Below, piece by piece: positions 44,081 to 52,680 of a stretch of 64,000 bases of DNA. The DNA is taken from assembly GCA_963608705.1 (NCBI GenBank), contig CAVDHB010000068.1:67379-131378 (forward strand), read 5' to 3'. The stretch's first letter is position 1. Every line of letters starts with the position of its first letter. Origin of the DNA: CAVDHB01 sp963608705. Its GTDB lineage: Bacteria > Bacteroidota > Bacteroidia > Bacteroidales > Bacteroidaceae. The translations under genes and the position numbers were made by a program. Below the pieces are notes generated by a model that was given only the letters and a program-made list of their open reading frames with translations, searched no databases and was not told where the DNA came from.

Positions 44081-44807
44081 CAAAGTGGACGCTTGGCTGA
44101 CCGGGATATTTGCGGCGGGGATAGTATGTACCGCCGCGGGGTCATGGGTGGCGGCAATCTATGATTTTCCTGTACGTCCGTTATTGAGCGAAGAGGGTAT
44201 TCGGTGGACATTGAAAAGTGTGTTGTCCAATTTCGCCAAGGCTTCCTTGTCGCCGTTGCTGATGACGACGGCTACTATCGGGTTGCTTGTGTCGTCCGGA
44301 CTGGGGACATGGATTCATTCGTTATGGAAGTCCCGACATATCTCGTTGAAGCAGCGAAGTGCGACGGGGATTACGCTGTTCACACTGTCAGTGTACCTGA
44401 TATTGGTGTTGTTGGGACTGTTTCTGCCCCATTCCTTTCTGCTTGGTGTCACAGGCCGTGTGTCACAGTCGGCCTTTGCGGAAGGATGGGTGGGAGTGTG
44501 CTGTGTGGGACTGATTCTGACAGGCATAGTATATGGTACGGCTTCCGGCACTTTCCGCTCATTCCTCAATGTGCTGGACGGGCTTGGGGCTGGTCTTTCT
44601 TTCTATGCCCCTTGTTTCACCACGTTGTTCTTCATGGCGCAATGGACCGCATGTGTGGCTTATATGGATGCGGATATACAAAAAGAAAGCTGGTGGCCAA
44701 TGGCCTGCCAGCTTCTGTATCTTTCTTCTTTTGTAGTCAAGACTTTCAGTTTGTTTTTTCAGTCCGGCGGTGTTTCCACATCATTCGGGCGTAGAACCAA
44801 GTGGTAA
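44070..44807 (+). CDS. Inner-membrane protein in the two-component operon, unknown function
   Basis: 245 residues, about six TM segments (for example LTGIFAAGIVCTAAGSWVAA, SLSPLLMTTATIGLLVSSGL, LILTGIVYGTASG). No family is recognised with certainty; some resemblance in topology to short AbgT-like permeases. Overlaps the response regulator gene by 11 bases, and its last 62 bases overlap the 3' end of the convergent transporter gene. Probably a target or accessory of the signalling system. Confidence 0.65.
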   Translation: MKNSKVDAWLTGIFAAGIVCTAAGSWVAAIYDFPVRPLLSEEGIRWTLKSVLSNFAKASLSPLLMTTATIGLLVSSGLGTWIHSLWKSRHISLKQRSATGITLFTLSVYLILVLLGLFLPHSFLLGVTGRVSQSAFAEGWVGVCCVGLILTGIVYGTASGTFRSFLNVLDGLGAGLSFYAPCFTTLFFMAQWTACVAYMDADIQKESWWPMACQLLYLSSFVVKTFSLFFQSGGVSTSFGRRTKW

Positions 44808-45996
44808 GGAAGCCAGCGAAAGGCACGATGAAGGACAGGGGCATGGAGCCGGTGCTGTCTGCCACGAATCCCATGGCCAAAGGGCCGATGGCGCCTCCTA
44901 ACACGGAGAGCATAAGGATGGAAGAGGCGTATTCAGTCTGCCTTCCCGCTTCTTTGATGGCAAGGGCGAAGATGGTGGGGAACATGATACTCTCAAACAC
45001 ATAGCCTGCGATGACGGAGAGGATAGAAAAGAACCCCAAGTCGAGTATGGCTAAAAGAGAGGTCAGCGAAGTGCCTGTGGCGCAGACAAGCAATATTTTC
45101 TCAGCCGCCACACGCCGCATGATGCCACTACCTACAAATCGTCCAATCATGAACAGCCCCAGTCCTCCGAAAGAGAGGAAGTAGGTGGCCTCCATATTGG
45201 AGAAAGTACCATCGGAGGTGATATAATTGATGAAGAAACTGTTGATGGAGATTTCCGCCACTTCGTACATGAACAGGGCTATCAGTCCGAACACGAATGC
45301 CCGCTTCGTCCATACACTCTTGCCGGAGTCATCTTCCGTTTTCTCTTTTCCCGTTTCCATTACGACTTCCGGCAATTTCACACGGGAGAAAAGGAACGCC
45401 ACCAGCAATACGATTACTCCTATTATAATATAAGGTATCACGACTCCGGAAGCTCCTTGGTTGAAGTCATTCTTTGAGAAGAAGAACAAGCCTCCGAAGA
45501 TAGAGCCGCACATGGATCCCACTCCGTTGAACGCTTGTGCTCGGTTCAGTCGTCCCGCCGCTGTTTCCTTGCTTCCGAGCAGGGTGACGTAGGGGTTTGC
45601 GCCTGTTTCAAGGCAGACCAGTCCGCCACCGATGATAAACAACGGAATGAGGAAATAAGAGAATACCCATGCCTGGGGAAGATAAAGACTAGGTACGAAC
45701 AAAAGCGACCCTATGCCAAAGGTGAGCAGTCCTACGGTCAGTCCTCTGCGGGTACCGTATTTCCGTATCATCCAGCCCGAAGGGATGGCAAGCAGGAAAT
45801 AAGCGCCGTAAATCATGAACTGGATGAGTGCCGACTGTGTTTTGTCTACATGGAAAAGTTCTTGACAATGTTTGTTGAGCACGTCCAGGATGGCACGGGC
45901 AAAGCCCCATAGGAAGAACAAGCTAGTTAAAAGCAGAAAGTGGGCGAGGAATCCTTCGCCCACTAATCTTGTACGTTTTTGTATTGTCTGTCGCAT
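44746..45996 (-). CDS. FucP-family sugar:proton symporter (MFS)
   Basis: 416 residues, 12 TM segments. LTSLFFLWGFARAILDVLN, IPSGWMIRKYGTRRG and GGGLVCLETGANPYVTLLG are typical of the L-fucose/glucose/galactose permease family of Bacteroidetes. Substrate cannot be fixed. Starts five bases after the pdxA stop, so likely co-transcribed with rlmN and pdxA. Its 3' end overlaps that of the convergent membrane-protein gene by 62 bases. Confidence 0.88.
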   Translation of the reverse strand: MRQTIQKRTRLVGEGFLAHFLLLTSLFFLWGFARAILDVLNKHCQELFHVDKTQSALIQFMIYGAYFLLAIPSGWMIRKYGTRRGLTVGLLTFGIGSLLFVPSLYLPQAWVFSYFLIPLFIIGGGLVCLETGANPYVTLLGSKETAAGRLNRAQAFNGVGSMCGSIFGGLFFFSKNDFNQGASGVVIPYIIIGVIVLLVAFLFSRVKLPEVVMETGKEKTEDDSGKSVWTKRAFVFGLIALFMYEVAEISINSFFINYITSDGTFSNMEATYFLSFGGLGLFMIGRFVGSGIMRRVAAEKILLVCATGTSLTSLLAILDLGFFSILSVIAGYVFESIMFPTIFALAIKEAGRQTEYASSILMLSVLGGAIGPLAMGFVADSTGSMPLSFIVPFAGFLTTWFYARMMWKHRRTEKTN

Positions 45997-46001
45997 ATGA
46001 A

Positions 46002-47138
46002 TCAGTTGTCAGCAGTCTTTGGCTCTTTGTTAGGCTGTGGAGCTGTCTTATGGTTATTTGTCGGATTCGTCTTGTCTTTGTCTCCTCGTGGCTTGTCAAA
46101 GGTCTGTCTTCTGAGCGGATTGGCACCGTCTTTGTCAAACTGCGCCCGGTTCTTCACCACGTCCATCGCCGTGTAAATGGCGTGACGCATGGAGGCTTCC
46201 GAGGCAAGGTTCTTTCCTGCAATGTCGTAAGCGGTTCCGTGGTCTGGAGAGGTTCTCACGAGCGGAAGTCCAGCGGTGAAGTTCACGCCGTCATCCATGG
46301 CCAGTGCTTTGAAAGCCGCCAGTCCCTGGTCGTGGTACATGGCCAGCACACCGTCGAAATGGGTGTACAGTCCTGCGCCGAAGAAGCCGTCCGCAGGATA
46401 AGGGCCGAAGCACAATACACCCTTGTCGAACATCTCTTTGATGGCGGGAGTGATGACTTCCTCCTCTTCGGAGCCTAACAGTCCGTGGTCTCCGGCGTGC
46501 GGGTTGAGGGACAGTACGGCGATGCGTGGATTGTCCAAGTAGAAGTCCCTGCGCAGGCTACGGTCGAACAGTGTCAGTTTTTTCTCAATCGCTTCTTTCG
46601 TTATCGCGTCTGCCACCTTTCGGATGGGCAGATGGGTCGTGACCAACGCCACACGCAGACGGTCGTTCATCAAAATCATCAATGGCTCGGCCTTGTCTCC
46701 GAAGCAGGAGGCGAAGTACTCTGTGTGTCCGCAGAAACGGAATGCGTCGCTCTGTATCGTGTTCTTGTCGATGGGCGCTGTCACGATGGCGTCAATCCAC
46801 CCTGTCTTGTATTCCAGTACAGCCCGTTCCAGACATTCGAAAGCGGTTTTCCCGGCTTCGGCGGAAGGGGTTCCCAAGGTGATTTGTATCTCCTCGTCAT
46901 AGCAGTTCACGATGTTGAGACAGCCGTCCTTGACTTTCTCGGCTGATTCCACGATGTTGAAATTCACCGGCAGATTGAGTGCTTTCCGATGATAGGTGGC
47001 CACTTTGGGCGACCCGTATATGACTGGCGTACACAGCTCGAACATGGAAGGGTCGGCGAATGTCTTAAAAATCACCTCATATCCGACTCCGTTCGGGTCT
47101 CCCTGTGTGATGCCTATGCGTAATTTTCTTGGTTCCAT
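46002..47138 (-). CDS. pdxA: 4-hydroxythreonine-4-phosphate dehydrogenase
   Basis: NAD-dependent enzyme of the DXP-dependent pyridoxal phosphate pathway. 378 residues from ATG 47138 (longer in-frame extensions overlap rlmN and look non-coding). Motifs: GITQGDPNGVGYEV at the N-terminus, FCGHTEYFA, LNPHAGDHGLLG and YHDQGLAAFKAL (metal and substrate residues). The last ~30 residues form a polar Lys/Asn/Pro tail absent from E. coli PdxA. Eight bases downstream of rlmN. Confidence 0.94.
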   Translation of the reverse strand: MEPRKLRIGITQGDPNGVGYEVIFKTFADPSMFELCTPVIYGSPKVATYHRKALNLPVNFNIVESAEKVKDGCLNIVNCYDEEIQITLGTPSAEAGKTAFECLERAVLEYKTGWIDAIVTAPIDKNTIQSDAFRFCGHTEYFASCFGDKAEPLMILMNDRLRVALVTTHLPIRKVADAITKEAIEKKLTLFDRSLRRDFYLDNPRIAVLSLNPHAGDHGLLGSEEEEVITPAIKEMFDKGVLCFGPYPADGFFGAGLYTHFDGVLAMYHDQGLAAFKALAMDDGVNFTAGLPLVRTSPDHGTAYDIAGKNLASEASMRHAIYTAMDVVKNRAQFDKDGANPLRRQTFDKPRGDKDKTNPTNNHKTAPQPNKEPKTADN

Positions 47139-47146
47139 AGTGTGTC

Positions 47147-48217
47147 TTATTGTTGTTTGTTCTTTAATTTTTCTTGTTGTTTCTTGGTGGAAAGCAGTCC
47201 GCAAGCTGCCCAGATGTCTTCCCCTCGTGAGGCACGGATCGTGGCGAACACACCGTGCTTGGTCAGATAGTCTCGGAAACGGATGAGTGAATCGGGGTTC
47301 GTGCCGTTGAACTCGGTGTCGGGGATGGTGTGGAACCGAATGAGGTTCACTCTGCAATCCACCCCTTTAAGCAGCTTCACCAACGCCTCGGCATCTTTCT
47401 GGCTGTCGTTCATTCCCCCGAAGAGGATGTATTCAAAAGAAAGCCGGCGTTGTTTGGAGAAATCGTACTTACGCAGGATGTCCAGCACCTGTTTGATGGA
47501 GAAAACTCGTTCCGCGGGCATGATATCCGCTCTTTGCGAAGGATAGGGGGAATGAAGGCTGACGGCCAGGTGGCAGTCGCATTCTGCCATGTACCGTTCC
47601 AGCCCAGTCTTTACTCCCACGGTAGACACAGTAATGCGTTTGGGACTCCATGCGTATCCCCATTCAGCCGTGAGTATCTTCAGCGCTCGCAGCACATTGT
47701 CGAGATTGTTGAAAGGTTCTCCTTGTCCCATGAACACCATGTTGGTAATCCGTTCGCTTTCCGGCAGTGAGTAAAGCTGGTTGAGGATGTCGGTTGCGGT
47801 AAGATTGGCGGAGAACCCTTGCCTGCCTGTCATGCAGAAACGGCATCCCATCTTGCACCCCACTTGGGAAGAGACACACAGGGTGGCTCGGTCTTCCTCC
47901 GGGATGTACACACTTTCGATATAGTTTCCCTCATGGGTCTGGTAGAGATACTTGGCGGTGCCGTCCACCGACCTTTTCTCGTCCACCGGGAGCTTGCATC
48001 CTACGGTGTAATGTTTTTTCAGCAAGCTGCGGTTCTTCAGCGAGAGATTGGTCATCTCGTCGATGTCTCTCACGTGTTTTTTATAGAGCCATACGGCTAT
48101 CTGTCCCCCTGTGAAGCGGGGCATTCCCAGTTTCACGGCGGTGTCTTTCAACTCCTCTGACGTGAGTCCCAGCAGAGGCGTTTTGCGGTCTGTGATTGTT
48201 ATTGTTTCTTCTGCCAT
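47147..48217 (-). CDS. rlmN: Dual-specificity 23S rRNA/tRNA (adenine-C2) methyltransferase RlmN
   Basis: Radical SAM enzyme that methylates A2503 of 23S rRNA and A37 of some tRNAs. 356 residues from ATG 48217. Cluster motif CKMGCRFCMTG, GQGEPFNN, and the two catalytic cysteines expected in the family (QVGCKMGC region and the C-terminal AACGLL). It is first of an rlmN-pdxA-transporter run with gaps of 8 and 5 bases. Promoter just upstream. Confidence 0.95.
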   Translation of the reverse strand: MAEETITITDRKTPLLGLTSEELKDTAVKLGMPRFTGGQIAVWLYKKHVRDIDEMTNLSLKNRSLLKKHYTVGCKLPVDEKRSVDGTAKYLYQTHEGNYIESVYIPEEDRATLCVSSQVGCKMGCRFCMTGRQGFSANLTATDILNQLYSLPESERITNMVFMGQGEPFNNLDNVLRALKILTAEWGYAWSPKRITVSTVGVKTGLERYMAECDCHLAVSLHSPYPSQRADIMPAERVFSIKQVLDILRKYDFSKQRRLSFEYILFGGMNDSQKDAEALVKLLKGVDCRVNLIRFHTIPDTEFNGTNPDSLIRFRDYLTKHGVFATIRASRGEDIWAACGLLSTKKQQEKLKNKQQ

Positions 48218-48226
48218 TCTGAGTTG

Positions 48227-48234
48227 CAAAGGTA
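48227..48234 (-). promoter_or_regulatory. -7 element of the rlmN promoter
   Basis: Minus strand TACCTTTG, exact TAnnTTTG; no good -33 element. Predicted start is about six bases before ATG 48217, implying a very short or absent leader. Confidence 0.45.
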
Positions 48235-48301
48235 CGTAAAATCAGTGGAATTTCCTACGGCACTTCTCTTAATCTCCTTTTTAGGATGGCCGTGCGAGAT
48301 T

Positions 48302-49207
48302 TTACGCTATGGTATATTGTGACGCGCAAACATGACGGGTGGAGACCGTGTGGCGTATATCCTCGACAGTCCGATCGAACGGGCCGGAATGTTCCAACTT
48401 CAAGGTACACATGGCTGCGGCGAACTCGCCTGCTTCTTGGCAAGAAGCTCCTTGTATGCGGCTGTAAAGATAACCTGCGGAATAGGTGTCGCCGCACCCT
48501 GTGGCATCCACTACCTCTGTCGGGCAGAAAGCGGGTATGCTGTGAAAACGGTCTTGGGCGTACACGAGTGATCCGTAGCTGCCTAAGGTGATGACCACCT
48601 CTTTCACTCCCCAGTGTGCCAGCTTTCGTGCGGCTTCTCGGGGATCGTTGACATCGGTAATCACGCTCATCTCACTTTCGTTCACCTTGATGATGTCCGT
48701 GTATTGCAAGACTCTCTCCTTGTCTTTCCAGTTCACAGGATACACTTTCTCATTTTGTACGCTGCGCAGATAACCCTGTGCGTCAATGGAGACAAGTCCT
48801 CTTCCAGCCAGGCTTTCCACTAATTCGGGGGAGAAGTCGTCGGCCAATAATGTGCCTAAATGGTACACTTTCGCTTCGACTCCCTTCAGGTCCTCGGCTG
48901 TGAAAGGGTCTGCTTTCGCCAATACTCGTTGTGTGCGGTTGTTTTGGTCTATATCATATTTGTTCTCGAAGAACACCGTATGCTGGGATGGATGTGCCAA
49001 CACCTCTATTCCGTCTCTTTGCAGCTTCTCAATGATGTCCGATTCTGTGCTTCCTACCTTGGTGATTAACTGGTACGACACTTGCGGAGAGAGCTGTTTC
49101 AATCCGTACGAGAAATAGTAAGACGTGCCTCCCGGCATATATACCGTGTTCTTCGGTGTGACAATCTTGTCCAACGTCACATGACCTATGCAACATATAT
49201 CTTTCAT
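48302..49207 (-). CDS. PfkB-family carbohydrate/nucleoside kinase
   Basis: 301 residues, ribokinase-like fold. C-terminal signature VVDATGCGDTYSAGYLYS with the catalytic Asp and anion hole, and N-terminal GHVTLDKIV and MPGGTSYYFSYGL. Within the family it resembles short sugar kinases without an assigned substrate. Upstream on the minus strand lies the repeat-rich gap; downstream rlmN has its own promoter. Possible substrates include ribose, fructose-1-P, nucleosides or inositol derivatives. Confidence 0.87.
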   Translation of the reverse strand: MKDICCIGHVTLDKIVTPKNTVYMPGGTSYYFSYGLKQLSPQVSYQLITKVGSTESDIIEKLQRDGIEVLAHPSQHTVFFENKYDIDQNNRTQRVLAKADPFTAEDLKGVEAKVYHLGTLLADDFSPELVESLAGRGLVSIDAQGYLRSVQNEKVYPVNWKDKERVLQYTDIIKVNESEMSVITDVNDPREAARKLAHWGVKEVVITLGSYGSLVYAQDRFHSIPAFCPTEVVDATGCGDTYSAGYLYSRIQGASCQEAGEFAAAMCTLKLEHSGPFDRTVEDIRHTVSTRHVCASQYTIA

Positions 49208-49394
49208 AATTTTATTTTCTGTTTCAGCGTGTGAAGATACGGCTTTTTGACGGAAGTAACAAATTTGAAATATATGAATCGTCTTTCTTGGCTAACAAAA
49301 GCGAATTTTGGGTACTTGCGACGCTAAAATGCTTCATCCTGCATCTTCCAATTCTTTCGATTATCCATGTTTCTCCATCACCCAAAAGCAAGTA

Positions 49395-49416
49395 GAGACG
49401 CGATTCATCGCGTCTC
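49395..49416 (+). repeat. REP-like palindrome, copy A
   Basis: Perfect 9-bp arms gagacgcga / tcgcgtctc with loop ttca, preceded by gta. Confidence 0.85.
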
Positions 49417-49590
49417 CAATCCCCCAAAAAGAATGCATGATTAACACATTGTAAATCAGCTACTTGCGACAATATTAAAAGCCACTTTTATACACCTTTG
49501 CAATTACCTCATAATCAGTGAGTTATAACTTGTACCGTAATGACCGCTCACTTGTACCGTAATGGGCGTTCATTACGGTGGAAGTGAGCC

Positions 49591-49617
49591 GTCATTTCTA
49601 TACAAGTGGGAAATGAC
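49591..49617. repeat. Hairpin-forming repeat gtcattt/aaatgac
   Basis: 7-bp perfect arms at 49591-49597 and 49611-49617; the middle contains ctatacaagtggg, part of the 15-base reverse-complement match to 38079-38093. Confidence 0.6.
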
Positions 49618-49655
49618 TTTTATAGAAGTGAGAAATGGAGACGCGATGAAAAATG

Positions 49656-49677
49656 GAGCCGCGATGAATCGCGGCTC
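49656..49677 (-). repeat. REP-like palindrome, copy B with paired base changes
   Basis: Perfect 9-bp arms gagccgcga / tcgcggctc with loop tgaa. Relative to copy A both arms have one change that keeps pairing, and the loop is reversed, so it is in opposite orientation. A half copy (gagacgcgatgaa) lies just left, at 49638-49650. Confidence 0.8.
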
Positions 49678-49691
49678 TACTAACAGTGGAA

Positions 49692-49725
49692 AACCCACCA
49701 AGCCTGTACATTGGCTCGGTGGGTT
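49692..49725 (-). terminator. Terminator of glyA
   Basis: 13-bp stem (aacccaccgagcc / ggcttggtgggtt on the minus strand, one wobble pair), 8-base loop, then TTTTCC; 24 bases past the glyA stop. Confidence 0.8.
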
Positions 49726-49749
49726 GTTTGTATGTGTGCTATTTGAAGC

Positions 49750-51030
49750 TTAATAGGCGAACAGCGGATAATGACTCATGGTCTCGTTCACTTTCGCTTT
49801 CACTTTTGCGATGACAGTTTCGTCTTCGGGAGCGTTCAGCACTTCCTCTATCAGTTCCGCTATCAGAGGCATCACGTCCTCTTTCACCCCGCGTGTGGTG
49901 ATGGCGGCGGTACCCAACCGCAATCCAGAGGTCTGGAATGCGGAACGGCTGTCGAACGGCACCATGTTCTTGTTTACGGTGATGTCTGCGCTTACCAGTG
50001 CGTTTTCCGCCACTTTTCCGGTCAGTTCAGGATATTTTGAACGTAAGTCCACTAACATGGAGTGGTTGTCGGTACCGCCTGACACGATGTTGAATCCTCG
50101 TTTTATCAGTTCTGCCGCCAACACTTTAGCGTTTCGCTGAATTTGTTTGGCGTATTCCTTGAACTCAGGTTGCAACGCCTCGTGGAATGCCACGGCTTTG
50201 GCGGCGATGACGTGTTCCAGCGGTCCACCCTGGATGCCGGGGAAGACAGCGGAGTTCAGCAGTTGCGACATCATCTTGATTTTCCCTTTGGGCGTTTTCT
50301 TTCCCCACGGGTTCTCGAAGTCTTTTCCCATGAGGATAAGTCCTCCACGGGGTCCCCGGAGGGTCTTGTGTGTGGTGGTAGTGACGATGTGTGCGTATTT
50401 CACGGGGTTGTCCAACAATCCTGCGGCGATGAGACCTGCGGGATGTGCCATGTCAATCATGAGGATGGCTCCCACTTTGTCCGCAATCTCCCGCATACGG
50501 GCGTAGTCCCATTCACGGGAATAAGCCGATCCGCCACCGATAATCATTTTGGGCTTGTGTTCCAGGGCCAGTCTTTCCATCTCGTCGTAGTCCACTCTTC
50601 CTGTCTCTTTCACGAGATGATAGGGAACGGGATGGTAGATCAGGCCGGAGGTGTTTACCGCTGATCCGTGGGAGAGGTGTCCTCCCTGGTCAAGGCTCAT
50701 GCCCATGAACGTGTCGCCCGGGTTCAGGCAGGCCAGGAACACGGCGGCATTGGCCTGTGCGCCGGAGTGAGGCTGCACGTTGGCGTATTCCGCTCCAAAA
50801 AGCTCTTTGGCGCGTTCGATGGCCAAGGTCTCGCTTTCGTCCACGAATTTACATCCGCCGTAATAGCGGTGTCCGGAATAGCCCTCGGCGTATTTGTTCG
50901 TGAGGCAGGAACCCATGGCCGCCATCACCTCCTCGCTTACAAAGTTCTCGGAGGCGATAAGCTCCATGCCTTCCGTCTGTCGTTTGCGTTCTTTCTCGAT
51001 GATCTCGAAGATAGCAGAATCTTTCTTCAT
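49750..51030 (-). CDS. glyA: Serine hydroxymethyltransferase
   Basis: PLP enzyme converting serine and tetrahydrofolate to glycine and methylene-THF. 426 residues, full length. N-terminal RQTEGMELIASENFVS, HSGAQANAAVF, and TTTTHKTLRGPRGG with the PLP lysine. Last of three co-directional genes pyrB-pyrI-glyA (gaps 13 and 27 bases), linking pyrimidine and one-carbon supply. A hairpin terminator follows. Confidence 0.97.
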   Translation of the reverse strand: MKKDSAIFEIIEKERKRQTEGMELIASENFVSEEVMAAMGSCLTNKYAEGYSGHRYYGGCKFVDESETLAIERAKELFGAEYANVQPHSGAQANAAVFLACLNPGDTFMGMSLDQGGHLSHGSAVNTSGLIYHPVPYHLVKETGRVDYDEMERLALEHKPKMIIGGGSAYSREWDYARMREIADKVGAILMIDMAHPAGLIAAGLLDNPVKYAHIVTTTTHKTLRGPRGGLILMGKDFENPWGKKTPKGKIKMMSQLLNSAVFPGIQGGPLEHVIAAKAVAFHEALQPEFKEYAKQIQRNAKVLAAELIKRGFNIVSGGTDNHSMLVDLRSKYPELTGKVAENALVSADITVNKNMVPFDSRSAFQTSGLRLGTAAITTRGVKEDVMPLIAELIEEVLNAPEDETVIAKVKAKVNETMSHYPLFAY

Positions 51031-51057
51031 TGTGTATAGGGTTGTTAAATATCAGTC

Positions 51058-51516
51058 TTAAACCAGTTTCACCTCGTCCAGCGACTGTTCCTTCTGGCAG
51101 TAGTGGCAGGTGAGTTTCTCCGTCTTTGCGTTCCAGTGGAAGACGGTCTGCATCGGCTCGTTGTTGGTGATGCACTTCGGGTTCTTGCAGCGGACAATGC
51201 CTTTGAGTGTCTCCTGCATGACTACGGGGTGTTTCTCCACCACTTTGTAATCCCGGATGACGTTCAGAACCACGTTGGGGGCGACTACTGAGATACGGTT
51301 CACTTCCTCGTCGGTGAAGAACCTGTTGGCGATTTTGATAATGCCTTTCTTTCCCAACTTGGAGCTTTTCAGATTATATCCGATGGTCACGGGTTCTTTC
51401 ATGTCCTGCAAGTGCAGCAGTTTCACGATGGCGAAAAGCTTGTCGGTGGGGATATGGTCGATGACAGTGCCGTTTTCCAGTGCGGCCACTTCCAGTTCTT
51501 TTTTATCGTTGCACAT
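51058..51516 (-). CDS. pyrI: Aspartate carbamoyltransferase regulatory chain
   Basis: 152 residues. Nucleotide-binding N-terminal domain (VAALENGTVIDHIPTDKLF) and C-terminal zinc domain with four cysteines in CKNPKCITN and CHYCQK. Binds CTP/ATP and controls the catalytic trimers. 13 bases downstream of pyrB. Confidence 0.96.
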   Translation of the reverse strand: MCNDKKELEVAALENGTVIDHIPTDKLFAIVKLLHLQDMKEPVTIGYNLKSSKLGKKGIIKIANRFFTDEEVNRISVVAPNVVLNVIRDYKVVEKHPVVMQETLKGIVRCKNPKCITNNEPMQTVFHWNAKTEKLTCHYCQKEQSLDEVKLV

Positions 51517-51529
51517 AATTGTAATGGTT

Positions 51530-52477
51530 TTACATCAGTTTGGTTTTGTCATTTATAATATCGTCCAGTGTCAGATTCAGTGCGAGAGAGAGGATGGCCT
51601 CCCGGGCGTAGAGTCCGTTTTTAGCCTGCTGGAAATAATATGCTTGCGGAGCCTCGTCCACGTCATAAGCAATCTCATTCACACGGGGCAGCGGATGGAA
51701 AATCTTCATGTTCGGCTTTGTCTTCTCCAGCATGTCACGGTGAAGGATATAGACGTTTTTCACTCGCTCGTATTCCATGAGGTCGGTGAAACGCTCTTTT
51801 TGCACACGGGTCATGTAGAGGATGTCCGCGTCCTGTATGCTTTCTGCCGTGAAGTCTTCATGTTCCACGTATTTGATGTGGTTCTCCTTGCAGAAGAGTT
51901 TGTATTCCTCCGGCATGTCCAGCTCTTTCGGAGCGATGAAATGGAAGATAGGGTTGAAGAACCGCATGGCCATCAGCAGAGAGTGCACCGTGCGTCCGTA
52001 TTTCAAGTCTCCTACCATGTAGATGTGCAGATTTTCCAGGGTTCCCTGGGTCTTATAGATGCTGTATAAGTCGAGCATGGTTTGCGAGGGATGCTGGTTG
52101 GCGCCGTCTCCGGCGTTCACAATGGGGACAGGGGAGACTTCGCTGGCATAGCGCGCGGCTCCTTCCAGGTAATGACGCATGACGATCACATCCGCGTAGT
52201 TGCTTACCATCATGATGGTGTCTTTCAGGGATTCGCCTTTGGAGGTGCTGGTCGCCTTGGGGTCGGAGAAACCGATGACCCTGGCGCCGAGACGGTTTGC
52301 GGCGGTCTCGAAACTGAGGCGTGTGCGTGTGGAGGGTTCAAAAAACAAGGTAGCCACGACTTTTCCTTCTAAAATCTTTCGGTTGGGATATTTCTCAAAC
52401 TCTTCCGCCATACGGAGCCGATAGAGAATATCTTCTTTCGACAGTCCGGCGATGCTAACAAAACTATGATTTTCCAT
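51530..52477 (-). CDS. pyrB: Aspartate carbamoyltransferase catalytic chain
   Basis: Second step of pyrimidine synthesis. 315 residues from ATG 52477, chosen because the in-frame ATG at 52510 coincides with the promoter. Carbamoyl-phosphate motif FEPSTRTRLSFE, GDGANQHPSQTMLDLYS and PLPRVNEI are all present. Followed by pyrI, so the holoenzyme is the allosteric c6r6 type. Confidence 0.96.
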   Translation of the reverse strand: MENHSFVSIAGLSKEDILYRLRMAEEFEKYPNRKILEGKVVATLFFEPSTRTRLSFETAANRLGARVIGFSDPKATSTSKGESLKDTIMMVSNYADVIVMRHYLEGAARYASEVSPVPIVNAGDGANQHPSQTMLDLYSIYKTQGTLENLHIYMVGDLKYGRTVHSLLMAMRFFNPIFHFIAPKELDMPEEYKLFCKENHIKYVEHEDFTAESIQDADILYMTRVQKERFTDLMEYERVKNVYILHRDMLEKTKPNMKIFHPLPRVNEIAYDVDEAPQAYYFQQAKNGLYAREAILSLALNLTLDDIINDKTKLM

Positions 52478-52506
52478 ATTCAAAAAGATGATTGTCTGTT
52501 TCGTCT

Positions 52507-52514
52507 CCAAAGGT
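52507..52514 (-). promoter_or_regulatory. -7 element of the pyrB promoter
   Basis: Minus strand TACCTTTG, exact TAnnTTTG, start predicted about 26 bases before ATG 52477. No clear -33 element. Confidence 0.45.
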
Positions 52515-52654
52515 AGAGAAAAAAAATGACATATCGGCTATTTCTCTCTTCTTTTTTCCAAAATAGGCCGTCTTCGCTTTTCAAAGATGAGGACGAAAGA
52601 CCGAAAATATTCTAAAAGCGTTTTCAAAAGGAGGCGTTATTTCCATAAACTTCT

Positions 52655-52662
52655 TAACTTTG
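52655..52662 (+). promoter_or_regulatory. -7 element for the SpoIID-domain gene
   Basis: TAACTTTG, exact TAnnTTTG, predicted start near 52666, about 14 bases before ATG 52681. The divergent pyrB promoter lies 140 bases to the left; the sequence between is AT-rich without further signals. Confidence 0.45.
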
Positions 52663-52680
52663 CATAAACGGATTACGCAT

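Larger units (their letters stand above)
49208..49691. other. Repeat-rich intergenic region without a gene
   Basis: Nearly 500 bases with no credible ORF. It holds two 22-bp palindromes of the gagacgcga family (49395-49416, 49656-49677), a 7-bp-stem hairpin (49591-49617), a repeated cttgtaccgtaatg motif (starts near 49528 and 49551) with a partial inverted copy cattacggt (near 49571), and two ctacttgcgac/gtacttgcgac motifs. The PfkB gene promoter must lie at its left end but no clear consensus was found. Confidence 0.7.

Noticed and set aside
49224..49472. 82-codon minus-strand open frame in the repeat-rich gap
   Set aside because: It runs across a REP-like palindrome, has no family resemblance and no start context.
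49591..49617. Terminator for the PfkB or glyA gene
   Set aside because: No T-run follows on either strand and it is too far from either stop; better seen as a repeat. glyA has its own hairpin at 49692-49725.
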